Source of the DNA: DATGKG01 sp963783145
GTDB taxonomy: Bacteria > Desulfobacterota > Binatia > Binatales > Binataceae
Assembly: GCA_963783145.1 (NCBI GenBank)
Contig: CAWAMM010000001.1
Location: forward strand, 434,001 to 498,000
DNA length: 64,000 nucleotides
Reading direction: 5' to 3'
In this document: in pieces, positions 7,586 through 16,119 of the stretch
Layout of the letters: the number at the start of each line of letters is the position of its first letter
How positions within the stretch are numbered: position 1 is the first letter of the stretch
Translations under genes and position numbers: made by a program
The notes under the pieces: generated by a model
Told to the model about the DNA's origin: nothing
Databases searched by the model: none
The model's input: only the letters and a program-made list of their open reading frames with translations

Positions 7586-9733
7586 TCAGGTGCGATAATT
7601 TTTCGGCTGCGGAGGAACCACCAGCGCCACCGAACATCGCACGTTGCGGAGGATCTGGCGCACCTTGGGACCGAAATACAGCCGCTGATCCGAGGAGCGA
7701 TAGAGCACGCCCATTACCAGCAGATCGAAGTCGCCGTTGGACGCCGCGTTGACGATGACGTCCTCGGCGCGCCGGCCCGAGCCGATTTTGGTGACCACCG
7801 CAACTCCGAGTTCGTCACCCAATCGCTTAATCTCGTCGACGAACTCTTCGCCCCCATCGCCTTGCTGCGCGGGCGCGGCCAGCATCGAAGGGAGCGAGAG
7901 CGCCGCACGTTCGCGAACATATAGCGTGGTGAGCTGACCCTGAAAAGTAAGAGTGTATTGCATCGCCACCGCGGCGCCGAGGCGCGAAAACGCCGCACCC
8001 GTGATAGGTGACAGAATCCGTTGCAGTGGAACCTTCGCGCCCGCATCGCGCACGATGACCACCGGCGCTTGCGCATTCGCCACCAGCTCGCGCAGCACCT
8101 CGCCACTCAAAGCCGCGTGGCCATCGAGCTGCGAGGCACCCGCGAAAATCGCATCGTAGCCACGCGCGGTCTCCTCCTCGATAGCCTCGGAAATCGTTTC
8201 GGCAGTACCGGTCCGCTGCAGGATGCTATTGGCGCCGGACGATTCCGCGATCGCCTTGATGCGCTCGAACTGCTCATTGAACTGCGCGCTGGTGTCGGGA
8301 GTTCCGGGTGTCATCGCGCGAAACACCGTGATGCTCGCATCGTGATGACTGGCGAGGCCCGCTGCGAGATGCGCCGCCAAATCCGAGTGCGGACCACCGC
8401 CGCTCAGCACCAGCAGCTTGGCGCCCTCACGGCTGAGCGGTAGCCGCGCGAGCAGCTTCTCGCGCTCCATCCGCTCCTCTTCGCCGCGGGTGAACTCGAC
8501 CTTGCTGAGCGACCACTTGAGCGCAGGCGGTGCCGCGACCGAGGTTACGATCGCGACCATGATGATGACGGTGTACATCTCCTGGGTCAGGATCCCGAGG
8601 CTGAGTCCGATCAGCGCGACGATGATCTCCATGCCGCCGCGCGCGTTCATGCCGATCGCGACCGAGAGCGCCTCTTTGAACTTCAACTTCGCGAGCAGCC
8701 CACCGACGCCGCATCCGAGCAGTTTTCCGCCGCACGCGATTCCGAGCACGATCAGGGGCACCACCGGATGGGTTACCAGGCTGGCAGGGTCGGCCTTCAA
8801 TCCGGAGTAGGCGAAGAAGATCGGCGCCATCACGCCCAGGCCGACCGCCTTCAGCTCATCGAGATCCGCTTCCCGGATCCGGGTCGAGCTGCGGATCATC
8901 AGGCCCGCGACGAATGCACCGAACACCGCGTGCAGTCCGATGAACTGTGTGGTGACGGCACAAATCAGCGCGATGATGACCATCGCGCTGAACTTTCCAT
9001 GATCGATAAAGGTGCGGTCGTCGATCCATCGCATCAGGCTGCGCACCAGGCGATAGCCGATGAAATAACAGAAGGCGAGAAACGCCGCGCCTTCGAGCAC
9101 CAGCACGCTCACCGATTTGACGTCGATGGTGCCGGCGGTCGCGAGACCCGCTACCAGCGAGAGCAGCAGCCATCCGGTGGTGTCATCGACGATGCCTCCG
9201 GCGAGAATCAGCATTCCGAGTTCGCGCTTGATCAGGCCCAGGTCGAGCAGGATTTTGGCGATCACTGGCACCGCCGAAATAGACATCGCAACCGCCATGA
9301 ACAGCGCGAAAATTAGGCGTCCATTGGGATTCACGAGATAGCCGGCCGGCAGCAGAAAGCCGAGCGCGATCCCGCTCGCGAACGGCAGCGCGATACCGAA
9401 GCTCGAAATCAACGCGGCGGTGCGGCCGAGTCCGCGCAAAATCTCGAGTTCGGTTTCCAGCCCGATGTAGAGCAGCAACATGATCGCGCCGATCCACGCC
9501 AAAGCTTCGAGCAGATGCATCACCAGCGGATCCGCGATGAAGAGATACGCGTAAAGCGGCGGTGCGAGATGGCCGAGGACGGATTTGCCGAGCAGGATCC
9601 CCGCCAACAGCTCTCCGATGACCGGCGCCTGGTCGAAGCGCTTGGCGATTTCGGCCAGCACGCGGCTGACGATCAGCAGCGCTGCGATCTCGATAAGGAA
9701 CCGCAGTAATTGAGACTCGGAAAGTGGGGCCAA
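7586..9733 (-). CDS. CPA2-family cation:proton antiporter with C-terminal universal-stress domains
   Basis: A 715-residue protein. Residues 1-400 form about 12 hydrophobic helices of the Na+/H+ exchanger fold (PF00999), with GELLAGILLGKSVLG near residue 40 and the substrate-site region GGIVDDTTGWLLL near 180. Residues 430-715 hold two UspA-like segments (LLVLSGGGPHSD..., RILSPITGAAFSRLGA..., ending LLVMGVLYRSSDQRLYFGPKVRQIL). It probably exchanges K+ or Na+ for protons across the inner membrane, the Usp part binding nucleotide as regulator. The initiation codon appears to be TTG, preceded by GAGG. The PAS gene lies upstream on the same strand. Confidence 0.88.
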   Translation of the reverse strand: MAPLSESQLLRFLIEIAALLIVSRVLAEIAKRFDQAPVIGELLAGILLGKSVLGHLAPPLYAYLFIADPLVMHLLEALAWIGAIMLLLYIGLETELEILRGLGRTAALISSFGIALPFASGIALGFLLPAGYLVNPNGRLIFALFMAVAMSISAVPVIAKILLDLGLIKRELGMLILAGGIVDDTTGWLLLSLVAGLATAGTIDVKSVSVLVLEGAAFLAFCYFIGYRLVRSLMRWIDDRTFIDHGKFSAMVIIALICAVTTQFIGLHAVFGAFVAGLMIRSSTRIREADLDELKAVGLGVMAPIFFAYSGLKADPASLVTHPVVPLIVLGIACGGKLLGCGVGGLLAKLKFKEALSVAIGMNARGGMEIIVALIGLSLGILTQEMYTVIIMVAIVTSVAAPPALKWSLSKVEFTRGEEERMEREKLLARLPLSREGAKLLVLSGGGPHSDLAAHLAAGLASHHDASITVFRAMTPGTPDTSAQFNEQFERIKAIAESSGANSILQRTGTAETISEAIEEETARGYDAIFAGASQLDGHAALSGEVLRELVANAQAPVVIVRDAGAKVPLQRILSPITGAAFSRLGAAVAMQYTLTFQGQLTTLYVRERAALSLPSMLAAPAQQGDGGEEFVDEIKRLGDELGVAVVTKIGSGRRAEDVIVNAASNGDFDLLVMGVLYRSSDQRLYFGPKVRQILRNVRCSVALVVPPQPKNYRT

Positions 9734-9823
9734 GGATTTTCCTCAGGAAGTGGGATAGGGGTAGGCCGTGCGAGCAACAACCTATCAGACGAACGCTGCG
9801 CGGAAAAATTCTGCCGGAGAGGC

Positions 9824-10201
9824 TTACGTAGCGGAAGCTTTTTCTACTACGCGCGCGACGGTGGGAAATCGATAGCCTTCGCCCTCGCGCTCCATCGAAA
9901 TCGTGATCGCGATGGGGACCTCGCCGCCGTTGCGGTTCAGCGTCACGATTTGGAGAGGTTTGCCGATGAATTTGCCCTGCCCAGTGGCCTTGTACCGCGT
10001 CAGTCCATACTCATGCATCGCGCGCTGATGTTCGGGAATGATCAGCTCCGAGAGCCTGGTGCCGAGCGCCTCGTGGCGGCTCCATCCAAAGATCGCTTCC
10101 GAGGCCTCGTCCCATTCGACGATGTTGCCGTCGCCATCCATGACGAAATGCGCAACTCGTTCACCATGGTTAAATTCAGGCTGCGGCGATTTCGTGGTCA
10201 T
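9824..10201 (-). CDS. Stand-alone PAS-domain protein
   Basis: A 125-residue protein that is essentially one PAS domain. HFVMDGDGNIVEWDEASEAIFGWSRHEALG is the classic PAS N-cap and core, and GKFIGKPLQIVTLNRNGGEVPIAITIS is the PAC-type C-terminal strand set. There is no kinase, cyclase or DNA-binding domain, so it presumably senses redox, light or a ligand and signals by protein contact. It lies 90 bases upstream of the antiporter on the same strand, so it could modulate that transporter; this is inference from position only. Confidence 0.8.
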   Translation of the reverse strand: MTTKSPQPEFNHGERVAHFVMDGDGNIVEWDEASEAIFGWSRHEALGTRLSELIIPEHQRAMHEYGLTRYKATGQGKFIGKPLQIVTLNRNGGEVPIAITISMEREGEGYRFPTVARVVEKASAT

Positions 10202-10390
10202 AGTCTTGCCTCGCGCCGGGACTATCGTGGAGGACGATCCTCACAGATGTTAGGCATACTGAAGGATGTCACTCAAACGCGCGAAACCGCGAGTCCTTCG
10301 CCACGTATTCCTAACAGAAGGCCCTCGAAACCCCTGCTTGCTCGGAACCCCCGCAAATAGGAAGATCGTAGTGGACGTTCAACCTCGCGA

Positions 10391-11593
10391 TTGGTGAAGA
10401 AATTGATTGCCAGGCATTTGTGGCGGAACGCGAAGATATGGCTTGCGACGGCGTGCTCGCTGTGCGCGGTTGCCGTGGCTATTCCCGTCGCTGCGCAGAA
10501 CATGCGTGAGGCAGATACGCAATCACCGCCCCCTCTCTCGGCACCGATGGTCATCCCCGGCAATCAGGGCGGTGGCAACACGACCCTGGAGCTACCGGCC
10601 ACCGCGCCCTCACACCAGCTTGCGCCGCAGCTTCCGCCGTCGCAGCCGCCGGAGCAGGAACTGGTCATTCCCAAGCGCCAGTTGCGCGACCAACCCGGTT
10701 ACCAGCAGGTCACCGTTACCGTTACCGATCCGAACGGCAGCTACGTAACCGATCTGCAGAAGCAAGACTTCAAGCTTTACATGGATGGGCAGCAGCGCCC
10801 CATCGAGTTTTTTCGCCAGGACCTCAACACTCCAGTCTCGGTCGGAATTCTGGTTGATACTTCGGGCAGTATGCAGCCGAAACTTCCCCAGGCGCGGGCC
10901 GCGATTACGGAGTTCCTGCGCAACCTGAATGATCGCGATGACGTTTTTCTGTTTGCGTTCTCGGGCAAGCCGTTCATGCTGCAGTCTTTCACCACCGATC
11001 ACAGCCTGGTGGAGGATCGTCTCGGTCTGCTGCACGCCTATGGTTCGACCTCGCTCTACGACGCAATCGTCACCGGCCTCGTCGTGCTGCAGCACGGACG
11101 CTACGACAAGCGGGCATTGCTGGTGGTTACCGACGGAATGGATAACACCAGCGGTCATTCCCTTGATGATGTGGTCGCGCTGGCACGCCGCCAGGGGGTA
11201 CTGATTTACTCCATCGGCATCGGCGACCCGAACGCCGTTGGACCGGGCGGCGCTTCCATTCAGATCGGACCCTTTCGATTGGGTGGCGACGAGAGCGAGG
11301 AGGTCGACGTGAAGACGCTGCGAATGCTCTCGAACGAGACCGGCGCGAAGACCTACAACGTTCGGGTGGTCGGCGACGGCGCTGCGCTGAGCAGTGCGTG
11401 CAGTGAAATCAGCCGCGAGCTGCGCCAGCAATACACGGTCGGCTTCGTTGCGCCGGATCCTGGCGCGGGCGGCTATCGCGGTCTGCGTGTCGATGTGCCC
11501 GCGCGTCCGGGTGTCGATGTGCGCGTGCGCAAAGGTGTCGAGGTCGGCTCTCGCTCCGCCGCCGGTTCCGCCTACGCCGGAAGTCCCTATTAA
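10391..11593 (+). CDS. VWFA-domain secreted protein (TIGR03436-like)
   Basis: A 400-residue protein. The first 36 residues end in VAIPVAAQ and look like a signal peptide. A Pro/Gln-rich linker (residues 45-95) precedes a short beta-domain, then a von Willebrand A domain from about residue 150 with the MIDAS triad: DTSGS at 156-160, the Thr of YGSTSLYDA and VVTDGMDN. This architecture matches the VWFA-related domain found in acidobacterial and other soil proteins. It likely binds ligands through Mg2+ outside the inner membrane. The start is uncertain: TTG at 10391 or GTG at 10394 are the first in-frame options after an upstream stop, and no strong ribosome-binding site is visible. Confidence 0.78.
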   Translation: MVKKLIARHLWRNAKIWLATACSLCAVAVAIPVAAQNMREADTQSPPPLSAPMVIPGNQGGGNTTLELPATAPSHQLAPQLPPSQPPEQELVIPKRQLRDQPGYQQVTVTVTDPNGSYVTDLQKQDFKLYMDGQQRPIEFFRQDLNTPVSVGILVDTSGSMQPKLPQARAAITEFLRNLNDRDDVFLFAFSGKPFMLQSFTTDHSLVEDRLGLLHAYGSTSLYDAIVTGLVVLQHGRYDKRALLVVTDGMDNTSGHSLDDVVALARRQGVLIYSIGIGDPNAVGPGGASIQIGPFRLGGDESEEVDVKTLRMLSNETGAKTYNVRVVGDGAALSSACSEISRELRQQYTVGFVAPDPGAGGYRGLRVDVPARPGVDVRVRKGVEVGSRSAAGSAYAGSPY

Positions 11594-11613
11594 AGTTGTC
11601 GTCTTTCCTCATT

Positions 11614-11649
11614 CCCTCTCCTCAAGGAGAGGGTGGCGCTCCTGCGCCG
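11614..11649. terminator. Double stem-loop between convergent genes, likely bidirectional terminator
   Basis: CCCTCTCCT (11614-11622) pairs with AGGAGAGGG (11625-11633), immediately followed by a second stem GGCGC/GCGCC at about 11635-11648. It fills the 75-base gap between the stops of the VWA gene (+) and the TPP enzyme (-). No strong T-run follows. Sequences of this CCCTCTCC...GGAGAGGG form also recur as dispersed repeats in many bacteria. Confidence 0.55.
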
Positions 11650-11668
11650 GGTGAGGTCTTGAAGCCAC

Positions 11669-13444
11669 TCACTCGAGTTTCCGCTTCCCATAGTAAGGCA
11701 GGGTGGTACCTTCACTCTCTGCGGGTTTCTCCTCGACAGCTTTATCGGGTGACTGCTCCGGCTTCTTCGGCGCGCCCGCGCTGTACATCGCGAGAGTCCC
11801 CGGCTCGATGACATCCGAATCAGTCACCACGTTGAGGCATGCGATGCGCGAGCCACTCAGCGCGCGCTTCATCGCGGGCGCGATATCCTCGGCGCGCTCC
11901 ACCAGTTCGCCATTGGCGCCGAGACCCTGCGCGGCTTTCTCGTAGTGCACCATCCCAAGCTCAGTCGCGACGTGACGGCCCTTGCCCCACATGATCTCCT
12001 GGCCGTGCTTCGACATCCCCCACTGCTTGTCATTGTTGATGACGACGGTGATGGGCAGATTGTTTTTCGCGCCGGTATGGAACTCTGAGAAATTCAGCCC
12101 TGACGATCCATCGCCGATGATGCAGAACACCTGCTTATCGGGATGCGCGGCCTTGGCCGCCAATGCGAAGGGAAGTCCTACTCCCAGGCATCCGAGATAG
12201 CCGTGGGTGAGGAAGCGGCCTGGATATCGCGCCGTCCACGCACTGCCCATCCACGCCGCGGTCTCGCCACCATCGGCGACGACGATCGCATCATGGTCGA
12301 GCGCTTTGGCGATGTCGTGCGTCAGGCGCGCCGGATGAATCGGGCCCTTGTGATTGGCGATCGCGTCATCGTAACGATGGCGCCCGGCTTCGCGAATGGC
12401 GGTCAGCCGCTCGATCCATTCCTGATGGGGATCGATCTTCTCGCCCTGGAGCGCATCGATGGCGTCACGGATAAACTCTCGGCAATCCGAGACGATCCCG
12501 AGCTGGATGTCGCGATTGCGTCCGATCTCCTCGGGCTCGATATCGACCTGGATAACGCGCGCGTCGGGCGGAATCACCGAGTTGCGCCCACCGGTGAACA
12601 TGCCGATGCGAGTGCCGAGCATGATCACCAAATCCGCGCTGCCACTGCCAGCCTTGCGATGCGCCGCGGGATGAATCGCGCCGAAGCCGCCGAAACAGAG
12701 CGGATGTTCTTCTGAGATGGTGCCGCGCGCTTTCGCGTTGGTCATCACGGGAATATGTGCAAGTTCCGCGAGTCGAGTCAGATCCGTCGACTGCGAAAAC
12801 CACACACCTCCGCCGGCAAGGATCGCGGGACGCTTGGCCTCGCGCAGCCAGTTGAGCGCTTGCCGCAAGCCCTCGCGGCTCGGCCCCGGCTGCATCTTCG
12901 GACGATAATGTTCGGGAAATGGGATTTCGGATTCCTCGGCGCGCCGGAACAGCACATCGATCGGCAACTCGAGGAACACCGGGCCCGGGCGGCCGGATAT
13001 CGCGTGACGAAACGCGGCGGCAACGAACTCGGGAATCCGCTCAGTATGCGTGACCGAGCGCGCCCACTTCGTGATCGGACGTAAGATGCCCATCTGGTCG
13101 ACCGCCTGGAGCGGCAGCTTGTCGTCGTCGGCGAGCGGACTGCGGCCACCGATGAGCACCATCGGAATCGAATCCATGAATGCGTTGGCGACGCCGGTAA
13201 CCGCGTCGGTCACGCCTGGACCGGCGGTGACGATCGCGACGCCGGGGCGGCCGGTGGTGCGCGCCCATCCGTCGGCCATATGCGCGGCGGCCTGCTCGTG
13301 ACGGGTGTCGATCACGCGGAAGTCATGGCGCGCCGCGGCCGCATAGATCGAATCGAGATGGCCGCCATGGAGGGTGAAAATTTCATGCACGCCTTCGCGT
13401 TCGAGCGCGCGCACCGTCATTTCGCCGCCGTCGATTTTCGCCAT
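11669..13444 (-). CDS. Thiamine-diphosphate-dependent enzyme (acetolactate synthase / 2-hydroxyacyl-CoA lyase-like)
   Basis: A 591-residue ThDP enzyme with the three standard domains. The catalytic Glu is in TRHEQAAAHMADGWAR (E50), followed by GPGVTDAVTGVANA. A central Rossmann-like domain follows, and the C-terminal ThDP-binding motif runs from GDGSSGLNF to VINNDKQWG. The set best resembles acetolactate-synthase-like proteins and oxalyl-CoA decarboxylase/2-hydroxyacyl-CoA lyase; no regulatory subunit or ilvC is nearby, so biosynthetic ALS is unlikely. A GGAGG eight bases upstream fixes the ATG at 13444; the frame stays open 18 codons further. The last 40 residues are a charged Pro/Glu tail. 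Confidence 0.85.
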   Translation of the reverse strand: MAKIDGGEMTVRALEREGVHEIFTLHGGHLDSIYAAAARHDFRVIDTRHEQAAAHMADGWARTTGRPGVAIVTAGPGVTDAVTGVANAFMDSIPMVLIGGRSPLADDDKLPLQAVDQMGILRPITKWARSVTHTERIPEFVAAAFRHAISGRPGPVFLELPIDVLFRRAEESEIPFPEHYRPKMQPGPSREGLRQALNWLREAKRPAILAGGGVWFSQSTDLTRLAELAHIPVMTNAKARGTISEEHPLCFGGFGAIHPAAHRKAGSGSADLVIMLGTRIGMFTGGRNSVIPPDARVIQVDIEPEEIGRNRDIQLGIVSDCREFIRDAIDALQGEKIDPHQEWIERLTAIREAGRHRYDDAIANHKGPIHPARLTHDIAKALDHDAIVVADGGETAAWMGSAWTARYPGRFLTHGYLGCLGVGLPFALAAKAAHPDKQVFCIIGDGSSGLNFSEFHTGAKNNLPITVVINNDKQWGMSKHGQEIMWGKGRHVATELGMVHYEKAAQGLGANGELVERAEDIAPAMKRALSGSRIACLNVVTDSDVIEPGTLAMYSAGAPKKPEQSPDKAVEEKPAESEGTTLPYYGKRKLE

Positions 13445-13512
13445 CGCCAATACCTCCGGTCTTGTGGCGATTCTACGGCGGGAACATCGGATCGGCAAAA
13501 TGAAAAGAGATG

Positions 13513-14223
13513 CTACGGAGACGCGGAGGGCTTCTTCGGCGGAATCTTGAACGGCGGAACGAACGCACGCTCGGGGTCGGGCAGCAGATTCATGAACTTC
13601 ACTTCGGCGAAATCACCTACAATCTGTATTGCCGAGAAGGTCGCGTTGTCGACCCGGATGCGCCGGAAGTGCTGGAGCTCGGAGCCGATCAGGTGACAGA
13701 GGATAGTGCGAATAATGTCGCCATGCGAAACGAACAGGATGCGCTTCTCCGGGTTCGCCTCGATCGCGCGCCGCACCGCGCGCGTGCCGCGTTCCTGCAC
13801 CTGCGCGATGGTCTCGCCGCCGGGAGTCGGCGTCGTCAGCGGATGCTCGCGGTAGCGCACATACTCGGGGTCGTCGATGAGGTCCGCGAAGACCATCCCT
13901 TCCCAGCGCCCATAGCGCACTTCCTCGAGGTCGGGGTCCTCCGCCACGTCGAGACCGCCGATACCAGCGGCAATAATCTCGGCCGACTGCTTCGCACGCG
14001 GCAGCGGGCTGCTGATGATGAGATCCGGCTTGATTGCGCGCGCGACCGGTACGGCCAGCTCGACTTGTGCGCGGCCCGCCTCGTCGAGCTCGATGGGATT
14101 GTGGCCCATCACGCGCCCGATGCGGTTCCAGGCGGTCTCGCCATGGCGCATCAGCAACGCGGTTCCGCGAATGCCTTTCCCCGCTCTCAATTTATCCGCC
14201 ACGTAAAAGGGTCCCAGCGCCAT
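13513..14223 (-). CDS. Histidine phosphatase (phosphoglycerate mutase-like)
   Basis: A 236-residue branch-1 histidine phosphatase. LLMRHGETAWNRIGRVMGH supplies the phospho-accepting His in the RHGE motif, SSPLPRAKQSAEII the second Arg, and LFVSHGDIIRTIL the second catalytic His. It removes phosphate from a small molecule or phosphosugar in the cytoplasm; a true mutase is less likely given the genome context. The ATG at 14223 gives MALGPFYV, with a weak AGAAGAG upstream. The C-terminal 20 residues are a Pro/Lys tail. It is transcribed away from the hicB gene. Confidence 0.82.
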   Translation of the reverse strand: MALGPFYVADKLRAGKGIRGTALLMRHGETAWNRIGRVMGHNPIELDEAGRAQVELAVPVARAIKPDLIISSPLPRAKQSAEIIAAGIGGLDVAEDPDLEEVRYGRWEGMVFADLIDDPEYVRYREHPLTTPTPGGETIAQVQERGTRAVRRAIEANPEKRILFVSHGDIIRTILCHLIGSELQHFRRIRVDNATFSAIQIVGDFAEVKFMNLLPDPERAFVPPFKIPPKKPSASP

Positions 14224-14326
14224 ATTTGCTCTTCTGAAGTCGAGCCAGTGATGCTCGCACGGCGCGTCGCGCCGCGACAAGACGTTTCGAGCAGCATACG
14301 GGACTGATAGTCTGATTCAAGGGTTG

Positions 14327-14584
14327 ATGGAATTACCAGTCATATTGAAAGCGGGCGAGGATGGCTACATCGTCGCCGAATGCCCCGTCATTCCTGGCTG
14401 TATCAGCCAGGGCCGGACTCGCCGGGAAGCGCTGCGCAACGCGCGCGAAGCGATCGAGCTATGCCTCGAAACTCGCGAGCGCGAAGGCTGGGACCTCGCA
14501 CCGCACTACGATCTGACTCGCGTGAAGATCCAGGAGCCGAAGAAACCGTCGAGACACTCGAACGTCAGAAAGAAGGCCGTCTAG
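14327..14584 (+). CDS. hicB: HicB-family antitoxin of a broken hicBA module
   Basis: An 85-residue HicB-like protein beginning MELPVILKAGEDGYIVAECP, with PGCISQGRTRREALRNAREAIELCLE, the partial RNase-H-like fold of HicB antitoxins. HicB normally binds the HicA toxin and represses the operon; this short form has no obvious C-terminal DNA-binding domain. The ATG at 14327 is preceded by AAGGG. It is followed nine bases later by a hicA reading frame that carries a stop codon. With its toxin apparently dead, this antitoxin may be a relic or may still neutralise other HicA proteins. Confidence 0.82.
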   Translation: MELPVILKAGEDGYIVAECPVIPGCISQGRTRREALRNAREAIELCLETREREGWDLAPHYDLTRVKIQEPKKPSRHSNVRKKAV

Positions 14585-14593
14585 GTCGTCCAA

Positions 14594-14824
14594 GTGAAGC
14601 GTCTGCCTGTTGTATCAGGCCGCGAGTGCGTGACCGCCCTTCTGAAGCTGGGCTAGCGGCGCCCGCGACAAAAAGGCAGTCCCGTTCGACCCGAATGCCA
14701 GGGCCTTAGCCCTGTCACGGTTCCGCTTCATGCGACATTAGATGGCGGAACGCTGCGCGCGATTTTGCGGACGGCAAAGATCACCCCCGCCGAATTCAAC
14801 ACCCTTCTGACAACTCGAAACTAA
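14594..14824 (+). pseudogene. hicA: hicA toxin relic with in-frame amber stop
   Basis: A GTG at 14594 opens VKRLPVVSGRECVTALLKLG, a perfect HicA N-terminus, then a TAG (14654-14656) stands where HicA proteins have Phe. The same frame then continues collinearly: RRPRQKGSPV..., followed by VTVPLHATLDGGTLRAIL and ITPAEFNTLL, the usual HicA C-terminus, to a TAA at 14822-14824. The catalytic His of the G-S-H motif reads Pro (GSP). The gene is therefore inactivated twice without losing frame. Its 3' end overlaps the convergent rhodanese-ThiF gene. TAG readthrough would still give a His-less protein. Confidence 0.8.
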
Positions 14825-16068
14825 CGCCCCGCAGGATGCGCGGCGGCGCCGTTCGCTCCTGTATGATGCGTCGCACCCTCGCTGTCCGCAGTCGCCGAAG
14901 GAGCCAAACCGCAGAACGCCTCGTAGTCGATGAGCGTGGTCTGGGTCGGATGCTCACTGCACACCGGGCAGTTCGGGTCCTTGCGAATCTTCAGCGTCCG
15001 CACATAGTCGCGTGCCGAGAGCGTATCGAAATAGACCATCCGCCCGATGAGCGGCTCGCCCGCATTGAGCAGCAGCTTGATCGCCTCGAGCGCTTCGATT
15101 GATCCGATGAGTCCCGGCAGCGCCCCGAGCACCCCAGCCTCTGCGCACGAGGGCGCCATGTCAGGCGGCGCGGGCTCGGGGTAGAGGCATCGATAGCAGG
15201 GCCCACCCTTCGCCGTATGATAGACGGTGGCCTGGCCCTCGAAGCGAAAGATCGCGCCATCGACCAGCGGCTTCTTCGCGAACACGCACGCATCGTTGAT
15301 GAGGTAGCGCGTCGGGAAGTTGTCGCCGCAATTCACGATGACGTCGTAATCCTTGATGATGTCCATCACGTTTTCCGACGAGAGCCGGACCTCGTGGCGG
15401 TTTACCTTGATCGCGGGATTCAACCCATGAATGGTTTTTTCCGCCGATTCGGTCTTCAGCATGCCGACGCGATCGGTGGTGTGAATGATTTGGCGTTGCA
15501 GGTTGGAGAGATCCACGGTGTCGAAATCGACCAGGCCGAGGGTGCCGACGCCCGCCGCCGCCAGGTACAGCGCTGACGAGGAGCCCAGCGCGCCTGCGCC
15601 TAAAAGTAGGACTTTCGAATCAAGAAGTTTTGCCTGGCCTTTTTCGCCGACCTCCGGAATCACGAAGTGGCGCGAGTAGCGGGTGATCTCGTCCTGGGTG
15701 AACTGCCGATCCGCCACCCACGGCAACCCGCGATCCTTCCATGAGTTAAATCCGCCTACCAGGTTGTAGACGTTAGTGTAGCCGAGCTCTTTGAGCGCGC
15801 GGGCCGCGAGTAGCGACCGCGTGCCTGAGGCGCACTGCAGGATGACCGGGGTGTTGTGGTCGGGGACTTTTTCCTCGACGCGCAACTCCAGGAAGCCGCG
15901 CGGAATCGCGATGGCGTTGGGCAGATGCCCCTGACGCCATTCGTCACTCTCGCGCACATCGATGGTCACGGTGCCCGGCTGATCCATCAACTTACGCGCG
16001 GCGTCGATGTCGAGCTGCGGAATGTCCTTGCGCGCTTCGTCGATTATATTTTTCGAGGTCTTCGCCAT
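14821..16068 (-). CDS. Rhodanese-ThiF/MoeB fusion (sulfur-carrier adenylyltransferase)
   Basis: A 415-residue protein. Residues 15-115 are a rhodanese domain with the active-site Cys at C79 (QCASGTRS). From about residue 130 runs an E1-like ThiF/MoeB domain with the ATP loop VLLLGAGALGSS, the DTVDLSNLQRQ adenylation motif and two zinc pairs, CYRC and CPVC. Such enzymes adenylate the C-terminus of a ThiS/MoaD-type carrier, and the rhodanese supplies persulfide sulfur. Most relatives carry the rhodanese at the C-terminus; here it is N-terminal. It lies downstream of thiC on the same strand, pointing to thiamin thiazole sulfur transfer, but molybdopterin or cysteine synthesis remain possible. 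Confidence 0.87.
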   Translation of the reverse strand: MAKTSKNIIDEARKDIPQLDIDAARKLMDQPGTVTIDVRESDEWRQGHLPNAIAIPRGFLELRVEEKVPDHNTPVILQCASGTRSLLAARALKELGYTNVYNLVGGFNSWKDRGLPWVADRQFTQDEITRYSRHFVIPEVGEKGQAKLLDSKVLLLGAGALGSSSALYLAAAGVGTLGLVDFDTVDLSNLQRQIIHTTDRVGMLKTESAEKTIHGLNPAIKVNRHEVRLSSENVMDIIKDYDVIVNCGDNFPTRYLINDACVFAKKPLVDGAIFRFEGQATVYHTAKGGPCYRCLYPEPAPPDMAPSCAEAGVLGALPGLIGSIEALEAIKLLLNAGEPLIGRMVYFDTLSARDYVRTLKIRKDPNCPVCSEHPTQTTLIDYEAFCGLAPSATADSEGATHHTGANGAAAHPAGR

Positions 16069-16084
16069 ATATCCACTCGTCAGA

Positions 16085-16102
16085 CACAGGCTGAAGCCTG
16101 TG
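16085..16102. repeat. 8-bp perfect inverted repeat between thiC and the rhodanese-ThiF gene
   Basis: CACAGGCT (16085-16092) and AGCCTGTG (16095-16102) flank two bases, in the 51-base gap downstream of thiC and upstream of the rhodanese-ThiF gene. It could attenuate or process the transcript between the two genes. GGCTGAAGCCTGTG-type sequences also occur as dispersed repeats in other genomes. Confidence 0.5.
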
Positions 16103-16119
16103 CTACAAAGAAGATCTAA

